NCBI RefSeq assembly: GCF_001939115.1
Contig: NZ_MQTZ01000041.1
Location: forward strand, 250,816 to 314,815
Source: Leptolyngbya sp. 'hensonii'
GTDB taxonomy: Bacteria; Cyanobacteriota; Cyanobacteriia; GCF-001939115
Direction of reading: 5' to 3'
Length of the DNA stretch: 64,000 bases
The position numbers were made by a program, and so were the translations under genes. The notes under the pieces were generated by a model. It ran no database searches. It was not told the DNA's origin and worked only from the letters and a program-made list of their open reading frames with translations. Positions 27,481 through 36,916 of the stretch are shown here, piece after piece (the first letter of the stretch is position 1; each line of letters opens with the position of its first letter).

Positions 27481-29709
27481 TTAACATCTTAATGTGAAAT
27501 AAAAAGTGGACCCCTGGCCATGGACTGACTCAACCCAAATGCGGCCACCGTGACGTTCGATGATTTTCCGGGCGATCGTCAGGCCCACCCCAGTTCCCCC
27601 CCCATAGAGGTTCTGCTCATGTAGTCGTTTAAAAAGCCGAAAGATCGTTTCCAGATGCCGCTCTCGAATTCCAATCCCGTTGTCTCGAATCCAGAATATG
27701 CAGTCGCTATCCTGTTTACTGTAGCCAATCTCAATCCAGGGCTCTGTGCGATCGGTATACTTGAACGCATTGCTGAGCAGGTTTGTGAAGACCTCACGGA
27801 TCAAAATGGGGTCGCAGTGAACTACCGGGAGTGGTTGGGGAATCTGGATCTGGGGGCGAATCTCGTAGCGACTGAGTTGCAGATCCACCAACACCTGATG
27901 CAGTAATTGATTCAGATCGATCGGTTGCAATTGGAGTTTAGTCTGACCCAGACGGGACAATTTCAACAGGGCATCAATCAGGGATTCCATGCGTCGGGTT
28001 AGGCGCACCAGGGTTTGCAGGCGCGCTACCCCAACCTCATCCAACACGGTGCCGTAGCTTTTCAGGAGCAGGATGGAGAAATTGTGGATCCCACGCAGGG
28101 GTTCTTTGAGATCATGAGAGGCCACATAGGCAAAGGAATCCAGCTCCCGATTACTGATCTCTAGTTCCCGATTGATGCGGGCTAACTCATCTGCTCTGTG
28201 CAACACAATCCCCACGATCGCACTCCGCAAATCGAGGGCATTCTCCAGCTCGCAGGCTTTCCAGGGGGAGGAGGTTCCTTGTACTGTTTCCTGCCAGAGC
28301 GCAAAAGATTGACGGGGAGAGAGGGTGGGGCGTCCATCAGCTCCCAGAGTCACCACAGCATGGGGATCGCCAGCCCAGTCGATGGTTTTCAACAATTCCG
28401 GGCGAAACCAGAGGATGTAGTAGGGCTGCACCTGGGAGATGCGGAGCAGCAACAAGCCACTGGCTATTGTCTGGAAGGATGTCCCTGGGGGATAGAGTTT
28501 GGGCAGGCAGTCGGTATGAAACAGGGCCTCTTTGCCTTGGGCATCGGCCCATTCAATTAACTGGCAGACCTGGGGTAAGGTTGGGGTTGTACCCACCAGG
28601 GTGATTTCTGTCCCCAGGCAAACAGCCACTCCAGTGGCATGAACCAGGGCTAACAGGGAAGGCTCCGGATTAATCAGGGCTGCTTTCAGATGGTCTGTCT
28701 GGGCCAGGGACTGGATAAACTCTGATTGTAGGGAGCGGAGTTTCCCCACATATTCCAGTTCTTCATCATTCACTCGGCTGGCTAGGTCAGAGGCGACAAG
28801 GTGGCCCAGCAATTCGCAGGCCGATCTCAGACTGTAGGGAATTGGGCGTGGCTTGAGATGGTGGCAGGAGATCAGACCCCACAGCGTTCCGTTGTGGACC
28901 AGGGGAATGACCAGTAGGGCGGCCACTCCCATATTTTGGTGGTACTCCAGACAGCAAGGATCCACCCCCCGCAGCATCGCCAGCCTCAAATCAAGACAGG
29001 CATGAGGGGGGAAAATCCCAATTTCAGGAGCGGCTAAATCGGGAATAAAGCGGTGGCCCCCCCGCTTGTACCACTCCCGCACCGGTTCTGGAATATCGGT
29101 GGCCGGAAAGTGCAATCCCAGGTAAGGAGACAGATCCTGCCGTTTGGCCTCAGCCATCACGGATCCAGATCCCTGGGGGTCAAACTGGTAGACCATGACC
29201 CGATCGAACCCAGTCAGGATGCGGATTTCGTTAGCGATCGCCTGCAGCAGTGCCGTCAGCCCATCCGCCTGCTTCAACTTCACAGCAACCTGACTGATCA
29301 GGGCCTGCAGACTGAGGACTTCCTGGCCAGGGGACGCTGACATGGGTTCCAATTCCAGGATCAGGATCTGCGGCGATCGATGGGCATTGCCCTCAAACCA
29401 CCGTTCACCGAGGGGAGTCCAGATAGCAAGGTGCAGCGGTCCTACCCTGGTTCCGCCCTCTAGCCCCTGCCAGAGAGCTTCGATCTGGGGGGGGCTCAAA
29501 ATGCGCTGCAGGGACTGCCCCACCAGTTCCTGGGCAACAATTCCCAGATGGGTCTGGGTGTTGAGGCTGGCCTGCACAACCTGCAAGTCTGGGAGGCTCA
29601 CCCCCAGCAGCAGGCCATGGGGTTGAATGGTGCTAGCGAAATAAACCGGATCCCGATCGTCCGTCAGGGCATGTCCTGATGGCAAGGGAGTAAAGTCAGA
29701 CCCGGTCAT
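27481..29709 (-). CDS. Phytochrome histidine kinase (PAS-GAF-PHY-HisKA-HATPase)
   Basis: A 742-aa protein from ATG 29709; an upstream extension to 29907 would run into the glycosylase gene and is Cys-rich nonsense, so I discard it. PAS (about 10-110, FASTIQPHGLLLG), GAF with the DIP motif (PATDIPEP), and PHY with the tongue motif PRQSF and WQE. The candidate bilin Cys is Cys252 in DPCCLEYHQNMGV; the residue that is His260 in Cph1 is here Cys253. No N-terminal biliverdin Cys is present, so it is Cph1-like. The kinase has SHDLKEPLRG, NLLSNAFKYTD, DNGIGI and GTGVGLTIARKI. It should be a red/far-red sensor signalling to the regulator encoded next to it; spectral properties are uncertain because of the pocket change. 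Confidence 0.9.
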   Translation of the reverse strand: MTGSDFTPLPSGHALTDDRDPVYFASTIQPHGLLLGVSLPDLQVVQASLNTQTHLGIVAQELVGQSLQRILSPPQIEALWQGLEGGTRVGPLHLAIWTPLGERWFEGNAHRSPQILILELEPMSASPGQEVLSLQALISQVAVKLKQADGLTALLQAIANEIRILTGFDRVMVYQFDPQGSGSVMAEAKRQDLSPYLGLHFPATDIPEPVREWYKRGGHRFIPDLAAPEIGIFPPHACLDLRLAMLRGVDPCCLEYHQNMGVAALLVIPLVHNGTLWGLISCHHLKPRPIPYSLRSACELLGHLVASDLASRVNDEELEYVGKLRSLQSEFIQSLAQTDHLKAALINPEPSLLALVHATGVAVCLGTEITLVGTTPTLPQVCQLIEWADAQGKEALFHTDCLPKLYPPGTSFQTIASGLLLLRISQVQPYYILWFRPELLKTIDWAGDPHAVVTLGADGRPTLSPRQSFALWQETVQGTSSPWKACELENALDLRSAIVGIVLHRADELARINRELEISNRELDSFAYVASHDLKEPLRGIHNFSILLLKSYGTVLDEVGVARLQTLVRLTRRMESLIDALLKLSRLGQTKLQLQPIDLNQLLHQVLVDLQLSRYEIRPQIQIPQPLPVVHCDPILIREVFTNLLSNAFKYTDRTEPWIEIGYSKQDSDCIFWIRDNGIGIRERHLETIFRLFKRLHEQNLYGGGTGVGLTIARKIIERHGGRIWVESVHGQGSTFYFTLRC

Positions 29710-29737
29710 GGTTGCATGGCTGATAGGGATGCTCTTC

Positions 29738-30361
29738 TTAGTATTGCAGCTTATCAAGACTGCGCCACAGATACCAGGAGGCAATGGTGCGGTAAGGCTG
29801 CCAGGGTTGCCCCAGGGTTGCAACTGTTTTTTTGTCAGGCAGGTCAGGTAGACCATACACCTGCCGCATGCTATTGCGAATCCCCAGATCTTCGACGGGC
29901 AGCACATCCCAGCGATGTAACCGGAAGATCAGCAGCATCTGCACAGTCCAGGGGCCAATTCCCTTCACCTGGGTCAGGGTTTTGAGGATGGCCTCGTCTT
30001 CGAGAACGGCCAGTTCCTCCAGGGTGGGCAGTCCATCTCGCACCTTTTGGGCCAGATCTTTGACATAGAGGGCCTTAGAACGGGAAAGACCGGCACTCCG
30101 CAGGGCTTCATCGGGAGTGTCAAGGATTACCTCTGCTGCGGGGAAGGAACCTACCGGGTAAAGCTCCAGAAACCGCCGGTAGATGGTTCCGGCTGTTTTC
30201 CCAGAGAGTTGCTGATAGATGATAGCTTGGGTCAGACAGGGAAGCAGTTCCCCCGTTTGTAATTCCTGATCCAGGCGGCAGGGACCGACCCGATCGATCA
30301 CCGATGCCAGGATCGGATCGACCTGCTGCAGCGCTGCGATCGCCCGGTCATAGTCATACAT
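29738..30361 (-). CDS. DNA-3-methyladenine glycosylase II-like (HhH-GPD family)
   Basis: A 207-aa protein of the short AlkA-like type. It has a helix-hairpin-helix (LTQVKGIGPWTVQML) followed by the Gly/Pro loop and the catalytic Asp in DVLPVEDLGIRN. AIIYQQLSGKTAGTIYRRF is the typical N-terminal helix of the family. It removes alkylated bases from DNA. It precedes the phytochrome gene by 28 bases, so the two may be co-transcribed, and it is divergent from the methyltransferase gene. Confidence 0.9.
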   Translation of the reverse strand: MYDYDRAIAALQQVDPILASVIDRVGPCRLDQELQTGELLPCLTQAIIYQQLSGKTAGTIYRRFLELYPVGSFPAAEVILDTPDEALRSAGLSRSKALYVKDLAQKVRDGLPTLEELAVLEDEAILKTLTQVKGIGPWTVQMLLIFRLHRWDVLPVEDLGIRNSMRQVYGLPDLPDKKTVATLGQPWQPYRTIASWYLWRSLDKLQY

Positions 30362-30447
30362 CAGACTGGCTCCTACTGTAGCTCTCGATCCCCAACTTGA
30401 GATAGGCTGAGTTCTCGGAGATTGATGATCTGAAAACTTGTTTAATT

Positions 30448-31422
30448 ATGACTGCCACTGTAAACTCTGATCCCCCTTTTCTGTCCCAATTGATCAATGG
30501 CATTCTCGCGATCAAGCCCCTGGCCAATCTCGCCCGCAACAGGGCGCGCACCATGATGATCCAGCGGGCAGAATCGATCGGGGTTTACTGGCGAGACGAG
30601 GTGAGGCAACTGCGATCGCGCCAATCCACAGCCGAATTTTCCTCCGATTGGGAGACAGAGCTGGCCCAAGTGAGCAATCCTGCGCTGGTTTACCCCGATT
30701 ACTACGTTTGTTCCTTCCATGCTTACGATGAAGGCAATTTGGGCTGGGAACCGGCGATGGAAGTGGAGGTTGCAGCCCATGCTGTCCATGCACGCATTTG
30801 GCCAGAAGCAGCTCCTAAAGGGGATGCGATGTTGCGGGACAGCTATCATGCCATCCTGAAAGAGCAACTGACACGGCCCCCTCAGGAGATTGTGGATCTG
30901 GGCTGTAGCGTGGGAATGAGTACTTTTGCTCTACAGACGGCCTTTCCTGGGGCCAGGGTAACCGGGGTGGATCTCTCCCCCTACTTCCTGGCGATCGCCC
31001 AATACCGTACCCACACCCAACCGAGTCAACTGGAGTACCATCCTGCCCCTCAGGTCCCGGCTCCAACCTGGGTCCATGCAGCGGCTGAGGCGACGGGCTT
31101 GCCAGCGGCATCCTTCGATCTGGTCTCTGCCTGCCTGCTCTTTCACGAATTGCCCCAATCCGCCGCCACGCAGATTATCCGGGAAGCCCGACGATTGCTA
31201 CGTCCCGATGGCTATCTGGCGATTATGGACATGAATCCCCAGTCCGAAGTCTATGGGACAATGCCACCCTATATCCTGACCCTGCTCAAGAGTACGGAAC
31301 CTTATCTCGATCAGTATTTCGGACTCGATATTGCCCGGACTCTCTATGACGCTGGGTTTGAGCCACCGACGATCACCTGCAATAGCCCTCGCCACCGCAC
31401 GATCGTGGCTCAGGCCAGGTAA
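30448..31422 (+). CDS. Class I SAM-dependent methyltransferase
   Basis: A 324-aa protein. Motif I is VDLGCSVGMSTFALQ, then VTGVDLSPYFL (motif II acidic residue) and SFDLVSACLLFHELP, a UbiE-like order. The N-terminal 150 residues form a helical extension that is typical of a cyanobacterial methyltransferase group with DYYVCSFHAYDEGNLGW. The substrate is unknown; a small molecule or lipid/quinone is likely. It is expressed alone. Confidence 0.85.
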   Translation: MTATVNSDPPFLSQLINGILAIKPLANLARNRARTMMIQRAESIGVYWRDEVRQLRSRQSTAEFSSDWETELAQVSNPALVYPDYYVCSFHAYDEGNLGWEPAMEVEVAAHAVHARIWPEAAPKGDAMLRDSYHAILKEQLTRPPQEIVDLGCSVGMSTFALQTAFPGARVTGVDLSPYFLAIAQYRTHTQPSQLEYHPAPQVPAPTWVHAAAEATGLPAASFDLVSACLLFHELPQSAATQIIREARRLLRPDGYLAIMDMNPQSEVYGTMPPYILTLLKSTEPYLDQYFGLDIARTLYDAGFEPPTITCNSPRHRTIVAQAR

Positions 31423-31447
31423 GCAGGAGCTCTCCTGGGCAGCGCTT

Positions 31448-31975
31448 TTAAAGCAGTTTCAGGGCCGAAATAGTTCTGCTATGCAGCATGCTCTTGACCA
31501 AATCCACAGTTTTGGGAAGGACACCAGCCAGCCGGGCTACCCATTCAGAAGGGATGGCAGCGGCTTCCTCAGCTCCCAACCATTGGTAAAGCAGCATCAG
31601 CATTTCATGGGCCCGAACCATAGAGGAGGGTTCGTGGGAGATCGTTTGTAAGCGACGGTTACAGGCCATCCGCTTGCGAAAAGCCTGCTGTTGATCAAAA
31701 TAAGTCGTAGGAGCCCAGAGCCGAACCTGCCCCACCAGATAAATATTCGTGCAGTGGGAATCGAAAAACGCCCCAACGGCTGCCCCCGGTCCGACTAAAT
31801 CAGCATAAAACTTCTTCTCGACAATCAGCCCCCCCCTACAATTCTCAGGGATAGCCAGAAACTGTCCACTCTTCAAAACGGAAATCGGTAGGAAGCTGCT
31901 ATTATTCTGTTCAGCTACATATTCTTTGACTACATTTAAAGGCGCATCTAGACAGGCGCTAGTACTAACAGCCAT
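31448..31975 (-). CDS. Hypothetical protein, possibly degenerate Crp-like regulator
   Basis: A 175-aa protein from ATG 31975, chosen for the AAGGGTT about 8 bases upstream; a longer form to 32161 lacks support. The order resembles a shortened Crp/Fnr-type protein: a beta-rich part (VLKSGQFLAIPENCRGGLIV, LVGPGAAVGAFFDS, VGQVRLWAPTTYF), a connecting helix, and a C-terminal IPSEWVARLAGVLPKTVDLV that looks like a winged-helix ELAxLAGxSRxTV motif. Key cyclic-nucleotide contacts are not visible, and the match is weak. If real it would be a ligand-less DNA-binding protein. It is cysteine-containing (CRGG, SHC), so redox sensing is conceivable. Function unknown. Confidence 0.5.
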   Translation of the reverse strand: MAVSTSACLDAPLNVVKEYVAEQNNSSFLPISVLKSGQFLAIPENCRGGLIVEKKFYADLVGPGAAVGAFFDSHCTNIYLVGQVRLWAPTTYFDQQQAFRKRMACNRRLQTISHEPSSMVRAHEMLMLLYQWLGAEEAAAIPSEWVARLAGVLPKTVDLVKSMLHSRTISALKLL

Positions 31976-32339
31976 GGTACAACCCTTCGTATAAAAGACA
32001 ACCTGATGAGAGCACCCTGTTCTGCAGTCCTTGCCCTGAATCCAATTAGATGAAGCATCCAGACCTTGTCCGAAACACTGCTTTGGAATCAGTGCTAAAC
32101 CCTTGATTCGTGAGCAATTGGGGAAAGAATAGCTGCTCATCCCGTCAGGAACTGCTTGCACGGATGAAGCTTGAGGATGATACTCCTACCCCGCTCCTAC
32201 TCTTCCTCCAACTGATGCTTTCAACCTATCGAGAAAAAGTGAAAATCAAGGGAATGCTTTGAGTGAACTGACTGAATCTGGGTTTAAATGAGACGATCCT
32301 GGCTCAGGGTTAATTCGGGTATAGGGCAAAATAGAGGGG

Positions 32340-35300
32340 ATGCTTGGATCCAGGAAATTCCCAGCTCCGTTCACATTGTTTGGATGTTTCCCAGACTGGC
32401 TTACCCGGTCTGTTTCAACTGACTTCCTTATGGCTTTTTCTCAACCTTGCCCAGACCCCAGGAATGCCGCCTGCGACCCGGATCTTCTTCTGGATGAGCA
32501 ACTGAAGACAGTCGAAGCAGGGGTGAGATCAGAGTCTGAGCGTCAGACCCATCTTTTATTTGAGACCGCCATGGATGCCATGGTGCTGGTGGATGACGAG
32601 GGCCGGTATGTGCTGGTCAACTCAATTGCCTGTGACCTGTTTGGTCGATCGCAGGCTGAACTCCTGAACTATGGCATCACTGATTTCGTGGTTCCTGAAC
32701 AGGCAGAGCGATTCTGGCAGGGATTGCAACACCCAACTCCCTATCGGGATGAAATCTGCCTCAGGCGGGCTGACGGAACTCTGCGAGAAGTCAGTTATGC
32801 GGCTACAGCCAACTTCGCCCCCCATCGCCATCTGTGGGTATTGCGAGATATCACGGAGCACCGATCTTGCCTGAGAGATCGACCAGGTGTTCAGGTCATC
32901 AACCTGGAGTACAGCAGAGCCCGCAATCGAGCCATCCTGGAGGCAATGCCCGATTTACTATTGCGTCTTAAACGAGACGGCACCTGTCTGGACTGCATTC
33001 TTCCCCAGGGCTCTCAGGCTGAGAAGTTTGTTCCTGTTCATCGACATATCTCAGAGGTGTTGCCACCGGATATCTTGCAAAAACATCTCCAGATGATGAA
33101 ACAGGCTTTGATAACGGGGGAGGTGCAGGTGCATGAGCATGCTTTCTCCAAACATGGTCAGATGATGTGGGAAGAGGTGCGGATTGCTGCCATTGATACC
33201 GAAGAGGTGCTGGTAATTGTACGGGATATTACCCAGCGCAAGCAAGCTGAAGCAGCCCTGCAAGACAGTGAGGAGAGGCTGGCCAAACGGGAGCGCTATC
33301 TGGCTGCCCTGGTGGAAGTGCAGCAGCGTCTACTAACCCTCGATCAGGAAGAGGAGATTTATGCAGCCCTGGTAGACCCTCTGGGGCAAGCTGCCGGAGC
33401 CAGTCGCGCCTATATCTTTACGAACAGTCGGGATCAGGATGGGCGGCTACTGACCAGTCAACGGGCTGAGTGGTGTGCCCCCGACATTCGCCCTGAAATT
33501 GATAATCCCCTGTTGCAGAATTTACCTTATGACGACTTGTTCCCTCGCTGGGCCACAGTGCTGTCTCGCAACGAACCGATCGCGGGCATTGTGGCTGAGT
33601 TTCCCCCAGCGGAACGTCAGATTTTAGCAGCCCAAAATATCCAATCGATTCTGGTTTTGCCGTTGATTGTGCAATCAGAATTTTTTGGCTTTATTGGCTT
33701 TGATGACTGTGTTAGGGCCTGTCCCTGGGAAGCCTCAGAAATCGCCCTACTGAGGGCAGCCACAACCGCTCTGGCCCTGGCCCTGGAACGTCGCCGATCG
33801 CAAGCAGCCCTCAGCCAGAGCCAGAAAAACCTGGTCAAGATTGTGAACACTCTGCCGGGTATGGTGTTTGTCAAGGATAGTGATGGACGCTTTTTGCTGG
33901 TCAATCAGGCTACGGCTAACAGCCTCAAGATAAGCACTGAAAGCCTCACTGGACAGTTACATGCCCAGGTGCATCCCAATCAGGCGGAAGTTGAAGCCAT
34001 GCTGGCTGCCGATCGCCAGGTGATTGAGACGGGTCAGCCCCTCTTCATCCCAGAAGAAGCCTATACCGATGTGGACGGCCAGATCCGATATCTGCAAACT
34101 TGTAAAATTCCCATCCAGTTCATCGGCCATCCTAAACCGGCAATTTTAGGCATTGCGATCGATATCACCGATCGCAAAATTGCGGAGATTGCGATCCAGC
34201 AACAGGCAGAACGGGAGCGTTTGATCACCCGGATCACCAATCATCTGCGCCGATCGCTTGATCTGCAGGATATTCTGAATACGACAGTGACAGAAGTACG
34301 CCAGATCCTGGAGAACGATCGGGTATTGATTTATCGACTCCTCCCGGATGGAGGGGGTGTTGTGATCGCTGAATCCATTGCAGCAGGCTGGCAACCCATC
34401 CTGAGACAGACAATCACCGATCCCTGCCTGACGGAAGCAAGCTGCATTCAGCCCTATATCCAGGGCCATTTTCAAAATACAGCAGACATCGAACAATCGG
34501 GGCTGTCTGAATGCTATGTGCAGTTGTTAAAGCAGTTGCAGGTGCGGGCTAATCTGGTTTTGCCGATTTTGCAGGGCGATCAGGTGTGGGGCTGGTTGGT
34601 GGCGCAGCAGTGCAATGCGCCGCGCGTCTGGCAACCTGAAGAAGTGACCCTGTTGCAACAATTATCAAACCAGGTTGCGATCGCGATTCAACAGTCGGAA
34701 CTGTATCAACAGGTGCAGCATCTGAATACAACCCTGGAGTTACAGGTTCAGGAACGCACGGCTCAATTGCAGCAGTCCCTGGATTTTGAAGCCTTGCTGA
34801 AACGGATCACCGATAAGGTGCGGGACAGTTTGGATGAAAATCAGATTTTACAAACTGCGGTGCAGGAATTGGCTTCCAGGATTGGGGTTGGCTGTTGTGA
34901 TACAGGGATTTATAACCTGGAGCAGGGAACATCTACGATTCGTTACGAGTACACCCGATCGCTGGCTTCCTCCCAGGGACAAGTGATCCAGATGGCAGAC
35001 TATGAGGCTATTTATCGGCAATTACAGCAAGGTGAACACCTGCAATTTTGTAAATACCATGATCACCGAGGATGGATGGCTGTGCTGGTCTGCCCAATTC
35101 AGGACAATCAGGAAACGTTTGGGGATCTCTGGCTGTTTGATGTGCCTGAAAAGCAGTTTAATGAGCAGGAAGTGCGACTGGTGCAACAGGTGACCAATCA
35201 GTGCGCGATCGCCCTGAGGCAGGCAAGGCTTTACCAGAAAGCTCAGAGCCAGGTTCAGGAGCTGGAGCGCCTGAACCAGCTTAAGGATGACTTTCTCAGT

Positions 35301-36104
35301 ACGGTATCCCATGAGTTGCGATCGCCCATGTCCAACATCAAAATGTCGGTTCAAATGCTGGCCATGAGCCTGGGTATTATGGATGCGGAAGCCCAGTTGA
35401 CTCCTACTTCGATCGTGGATCCGGTCGATTTGGACTTTATCAAAATTGCCCAGTACGTCCAGATTCTGGATCAGGAGTGTCAGCAAGAAATCAGCCTAAT
35501 TAATGATCTGCTGGATTTAGCTCGATTGGAAGGTGAAACAACGCCAATTATGCCGATCGAAATTTCCCTACAAAGCTGGCTATTACATGTGATCGAGCCT
35601 TTCCTGGAGCGAACTCGCCAGCACAAGCAACAGCTCCGGGTGATCGTACCAGCTGATTTACCCCCCCTAGTCACCGATATGACCAGTCTGGAACGGATTT
35701 TGACTGAGCTGATGCATAATGCCTGCAAGTACACTCCGCCGGGAGAAGGGATCAAGATTAGTGCCCATCTCTTGGGAGAACAGAAGCAACACACCCATCA
35801 AGCAGGGCGGGCGGTTGCCGTTCTGCCTGCTTCCCTGCCCCCTTACTTCCAGATTCAGATCTGTAACTCTGGGATTGAAATCTCGCCTGTGGAGTGCGAT
35901 CGCATTTTCGATAAGTTTTACCGCATTCCCAGTAATGACCCCTGGCGCTATGGGGGCACAGGATTGGGACTGGCGCTGGTGAAGAAACTGGTGGAACATC
36001 TGGGTGGCAGTATTTGGGCAGAAGGCGCAAATGGGCAAACCTGCTTCACGATCGTGCTGCCTCAATCCATCCATGGCACCCCCTTCTGTGGTCGTCAAGA
36101 ATAG
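32340..36104 (+). CDS. Multi-sensor histidine kinase with a cyanobacteriochrome-like GAF domain
   Basis: A 1254-aa soluble protein (an ATG at 32430 is a possible start because the purine run before 32340 is too close). Domains in order: PAS (75-180), PAS (195-300), GAF (330-480), PAS (490-615), GAF (630-785), GAF (820-985), HisKA with a canonical H-box (STVSHELRSPMSN), ATPase (NACKYTPPGEG, GTGLGLALVKKL). The second GAF contains ADIEQSGLSECYVQLLKQLQ and VRANLVLPI, closely matching the pocket of red/green cyanobacteriochromes (GLTECHLSQL... in AnPixJ). Cys725 is kept but the usual His after it is Tyr726. The kinase should autophosphorylate and act on a separate regulator; no receiver is attached. 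Expressed alone, 234 bases after its neighbour. Confidence 0.88.
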   Translation: MLGSRKFPAPFTLFGCFPDWLTRSVSTDFLMAFSQPCPDPRNAACDPDLLLDEQLKTVEAGVRSESERQTHLLFETAMDAMVLVDDEGRYVLVNSIACDLFGRSQAELLNYGITDFVVPEQAERFWQGLQHPTPYRDEICLRRADGTLREVSYAATANFAPHRHLWVLRDITEHRSCLRDRPGVQVINLEYSRARNRAILEAMPDLLLRLKRDGTCLDCILPQGSQAEKFVPVHRHISEVLPPDILQKHLQMMKQALITGEVQVHEHAFSKHGQMMWEEVRIAAIDTEEVLVIVRDITQRKQAEAALQDSEERLAKRERYLAALVEVQQRLLTLDQEEEIYAALVDPLGQAAGASRAYIFTNSRDQDGRLLTSQRAEWCAPDIRPEIDNPLLQNLPYDDLFPRWATVLSRNEPIAGIVAEFPPAERQILAAQNIQSILVLPLIVQSEFFGFIGFDDCVRACPWEASEIALLRAATTALALALERRRSQAALSQSQKNLVKIVNTLPGMVFVKDSDGRFLLVNQATANSLKISTESLTGQLHAQVHPNQAEVEAMLAADRQVIETGQPLFIPEEAYTDVDGQIRYLQTCKIPIQFIGHPKPAILGIAIDITDRKIAEIAIQQQAERERLITRITNHLRRSLDLQDILNTTVTEVRQILENDRVLIYRLLPDGGGVVIAESIAAGWQPILRQTITDPCLTEASCIQPYIQGHFQNTADIEQSGLSECYVQLLKQLQVRANLVLPILQGDQVWGWLVAQQCNAPRVWQPEEVTLLQQLSNQVAIAIQQSELYQQVQHLNTTLELQVQERTAQLQQSLDFEALLKRITDKVRDSLDENQILQTAVQELASRIGVGCCDTGIYNLEQGTSTIRYEYTRSLASSQGQVIQMADYEAIYRQLQQGEHLQFCKYHDHRGWMAVLVCPIQDNQETFGDLWLFDVPEKQFNEQEVRLVQQVTNQCAIALRQARLYQKAQSQVQELERLNQLKDDFLSTVSHELRSPMSNIKMSVQMLAMSLGIMDAEAQLTPTSIVDPVDLDFIKIAQYVQILDQECQQEISLINDLLDLARLEGETTPIMPIEISLQSWLLHVIEPFLERTRQHKQQLRVIVPADLPPLVTDMTSLERILTELMHNACKYTPPGEGIKISAHLLGEQKQHTHQAGRAVAVLPASLPPYFQIQICNSGIEISPVECDRIFDKFYRIPSNDPWRYGGTGLGLALVKKLVEHLGGSIWAEGANGQTCFTIVLPQSIHGTPFCGRQE

Positions 36105-36277
36105 AGGGCTTTTGAAGATGTTCCGGGAGAGGAAACCATCAAGGTTCATTTACCTGGCATCTTCCGTCAGCGTCCCCCTCAAGCGACCGAAAATGAGTAG
36201 ACGATTAGACCAAGGTCTTGTTTACAGTGGTCGGCTCTGGCCTGTTATGATGCTTCCGGCCTGTAGAGAGCGATCGC

Positions 36278-36898
36278 ATGACTGAGCAAACTCAGGCGCA
36301 TCCTGAGGAGATCACCCGTGCCGATATCGAAATCAGGCTTCTGGGCAAGGCATTGCAGGATGCGACGTTCAAGCAAACGTTGCTGTCTGACCCGGTTAAA
36401 GTCTGGCAGCAGGAAATGGGGGACACTGTCCTTAAGGATTTGCAGCTTAAAATTCTTGAGGAAAACCAGGATACGCTTTACCTGGTTCTCCCCTGGCAGG
36501 ATGAGACCCTGAGAGAGGGACTCAAAAAACGCCCGAAAGCAATCTGGAAAGAAGAGTTTGGGACTACTCGACTGGAAGGGTACGTGGTGCGAGTGGTAGA
36601 GGAACCCCCTGGTTTTTTCTATCTGGTCTTACCCTGGGCCGATCCTGACTTGCCCCAACGAATTCCTGAACTACCACCGACGCTCCCAGTGGACCCCAAT
36701 GCTCCCCAGCAGCCCACAACCCCAGTTCGCAATCCATTTCAGCTCAAGCGCACTGCCCCTAAGACGAAGCTGGGCCGGATATCCCGGCGGTTGGAAAGTT
36801 GGTTGGCCCTGAGGGTCCGGTCCAATCCGATCGTCGTTGCTATCCTGCGTCCCATTCAAAAGGGCCGCTCCTGGTTCCAGTTCTGGCAACGTCTTTAA
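36278..36898 (+). CDS. Protein with two tandem NHLP-leader-like domains
   Basis: A 206-aa protein; GAGAG lies 8 bases before the ATG. Residues about 19-73 read LLGKALQDATFKQTLLSDPV, then QQEMG and LQLKILEENQDTLYLVLP. This is the layout of the nitrile-hydratase-alpha-like leader peptides (NHLP) of many cyanobacterial RiPP precursors. Residues about 78-128 repeat it: LREGLKKRPKAIWKEEFG, then YVVRVVEEPPGFFYLVLP. No double-Gly cleavage site or Cys/Ser-rich core follows; instead there is a Pro-rich linker and a basic tail (KTKLGRISRRLESWLALRVR). So it is probably a leader-derived binding protein rather than a precursor. It lies 18 bases upstream of the pseudokinase gene on the same strand. Confidence 0.7.
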   Translation: MTEQTQAHPEEITRADIEIRLLGKALQDATFKQTLLSDPVKVWQQEMGDTVLKDLQLKILEENQDTLYLVLPWQDETLREGLKKRPKAIWKEEFGTTRLEGYVVRVVEEPPGFFYLVLPWADPDLPQRIPELPPTLPVDPNAPQQPTTPVRNPFQLKRTAPKTKLGRISRRLESWLALRVRSNPIVVAILRPIQKGRSWFQFWQRL

Positions 36899-36916
36899 TA
36901 GTTGTGTTCCGCTCCT

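Noticed and set aside
29710-29907. N-terminal extension of the phytochrome
   Set aside because: The extra residues overlap the glycosylase gene end and do not resemble a PAS domain; ATG 29709 fits the family start.
36278-36898. RiPP precursor peptide
   Set aside because: No cleavage site, core peptide or modification enzyme is present, and the domain is duplicated within a 206-aa protein.
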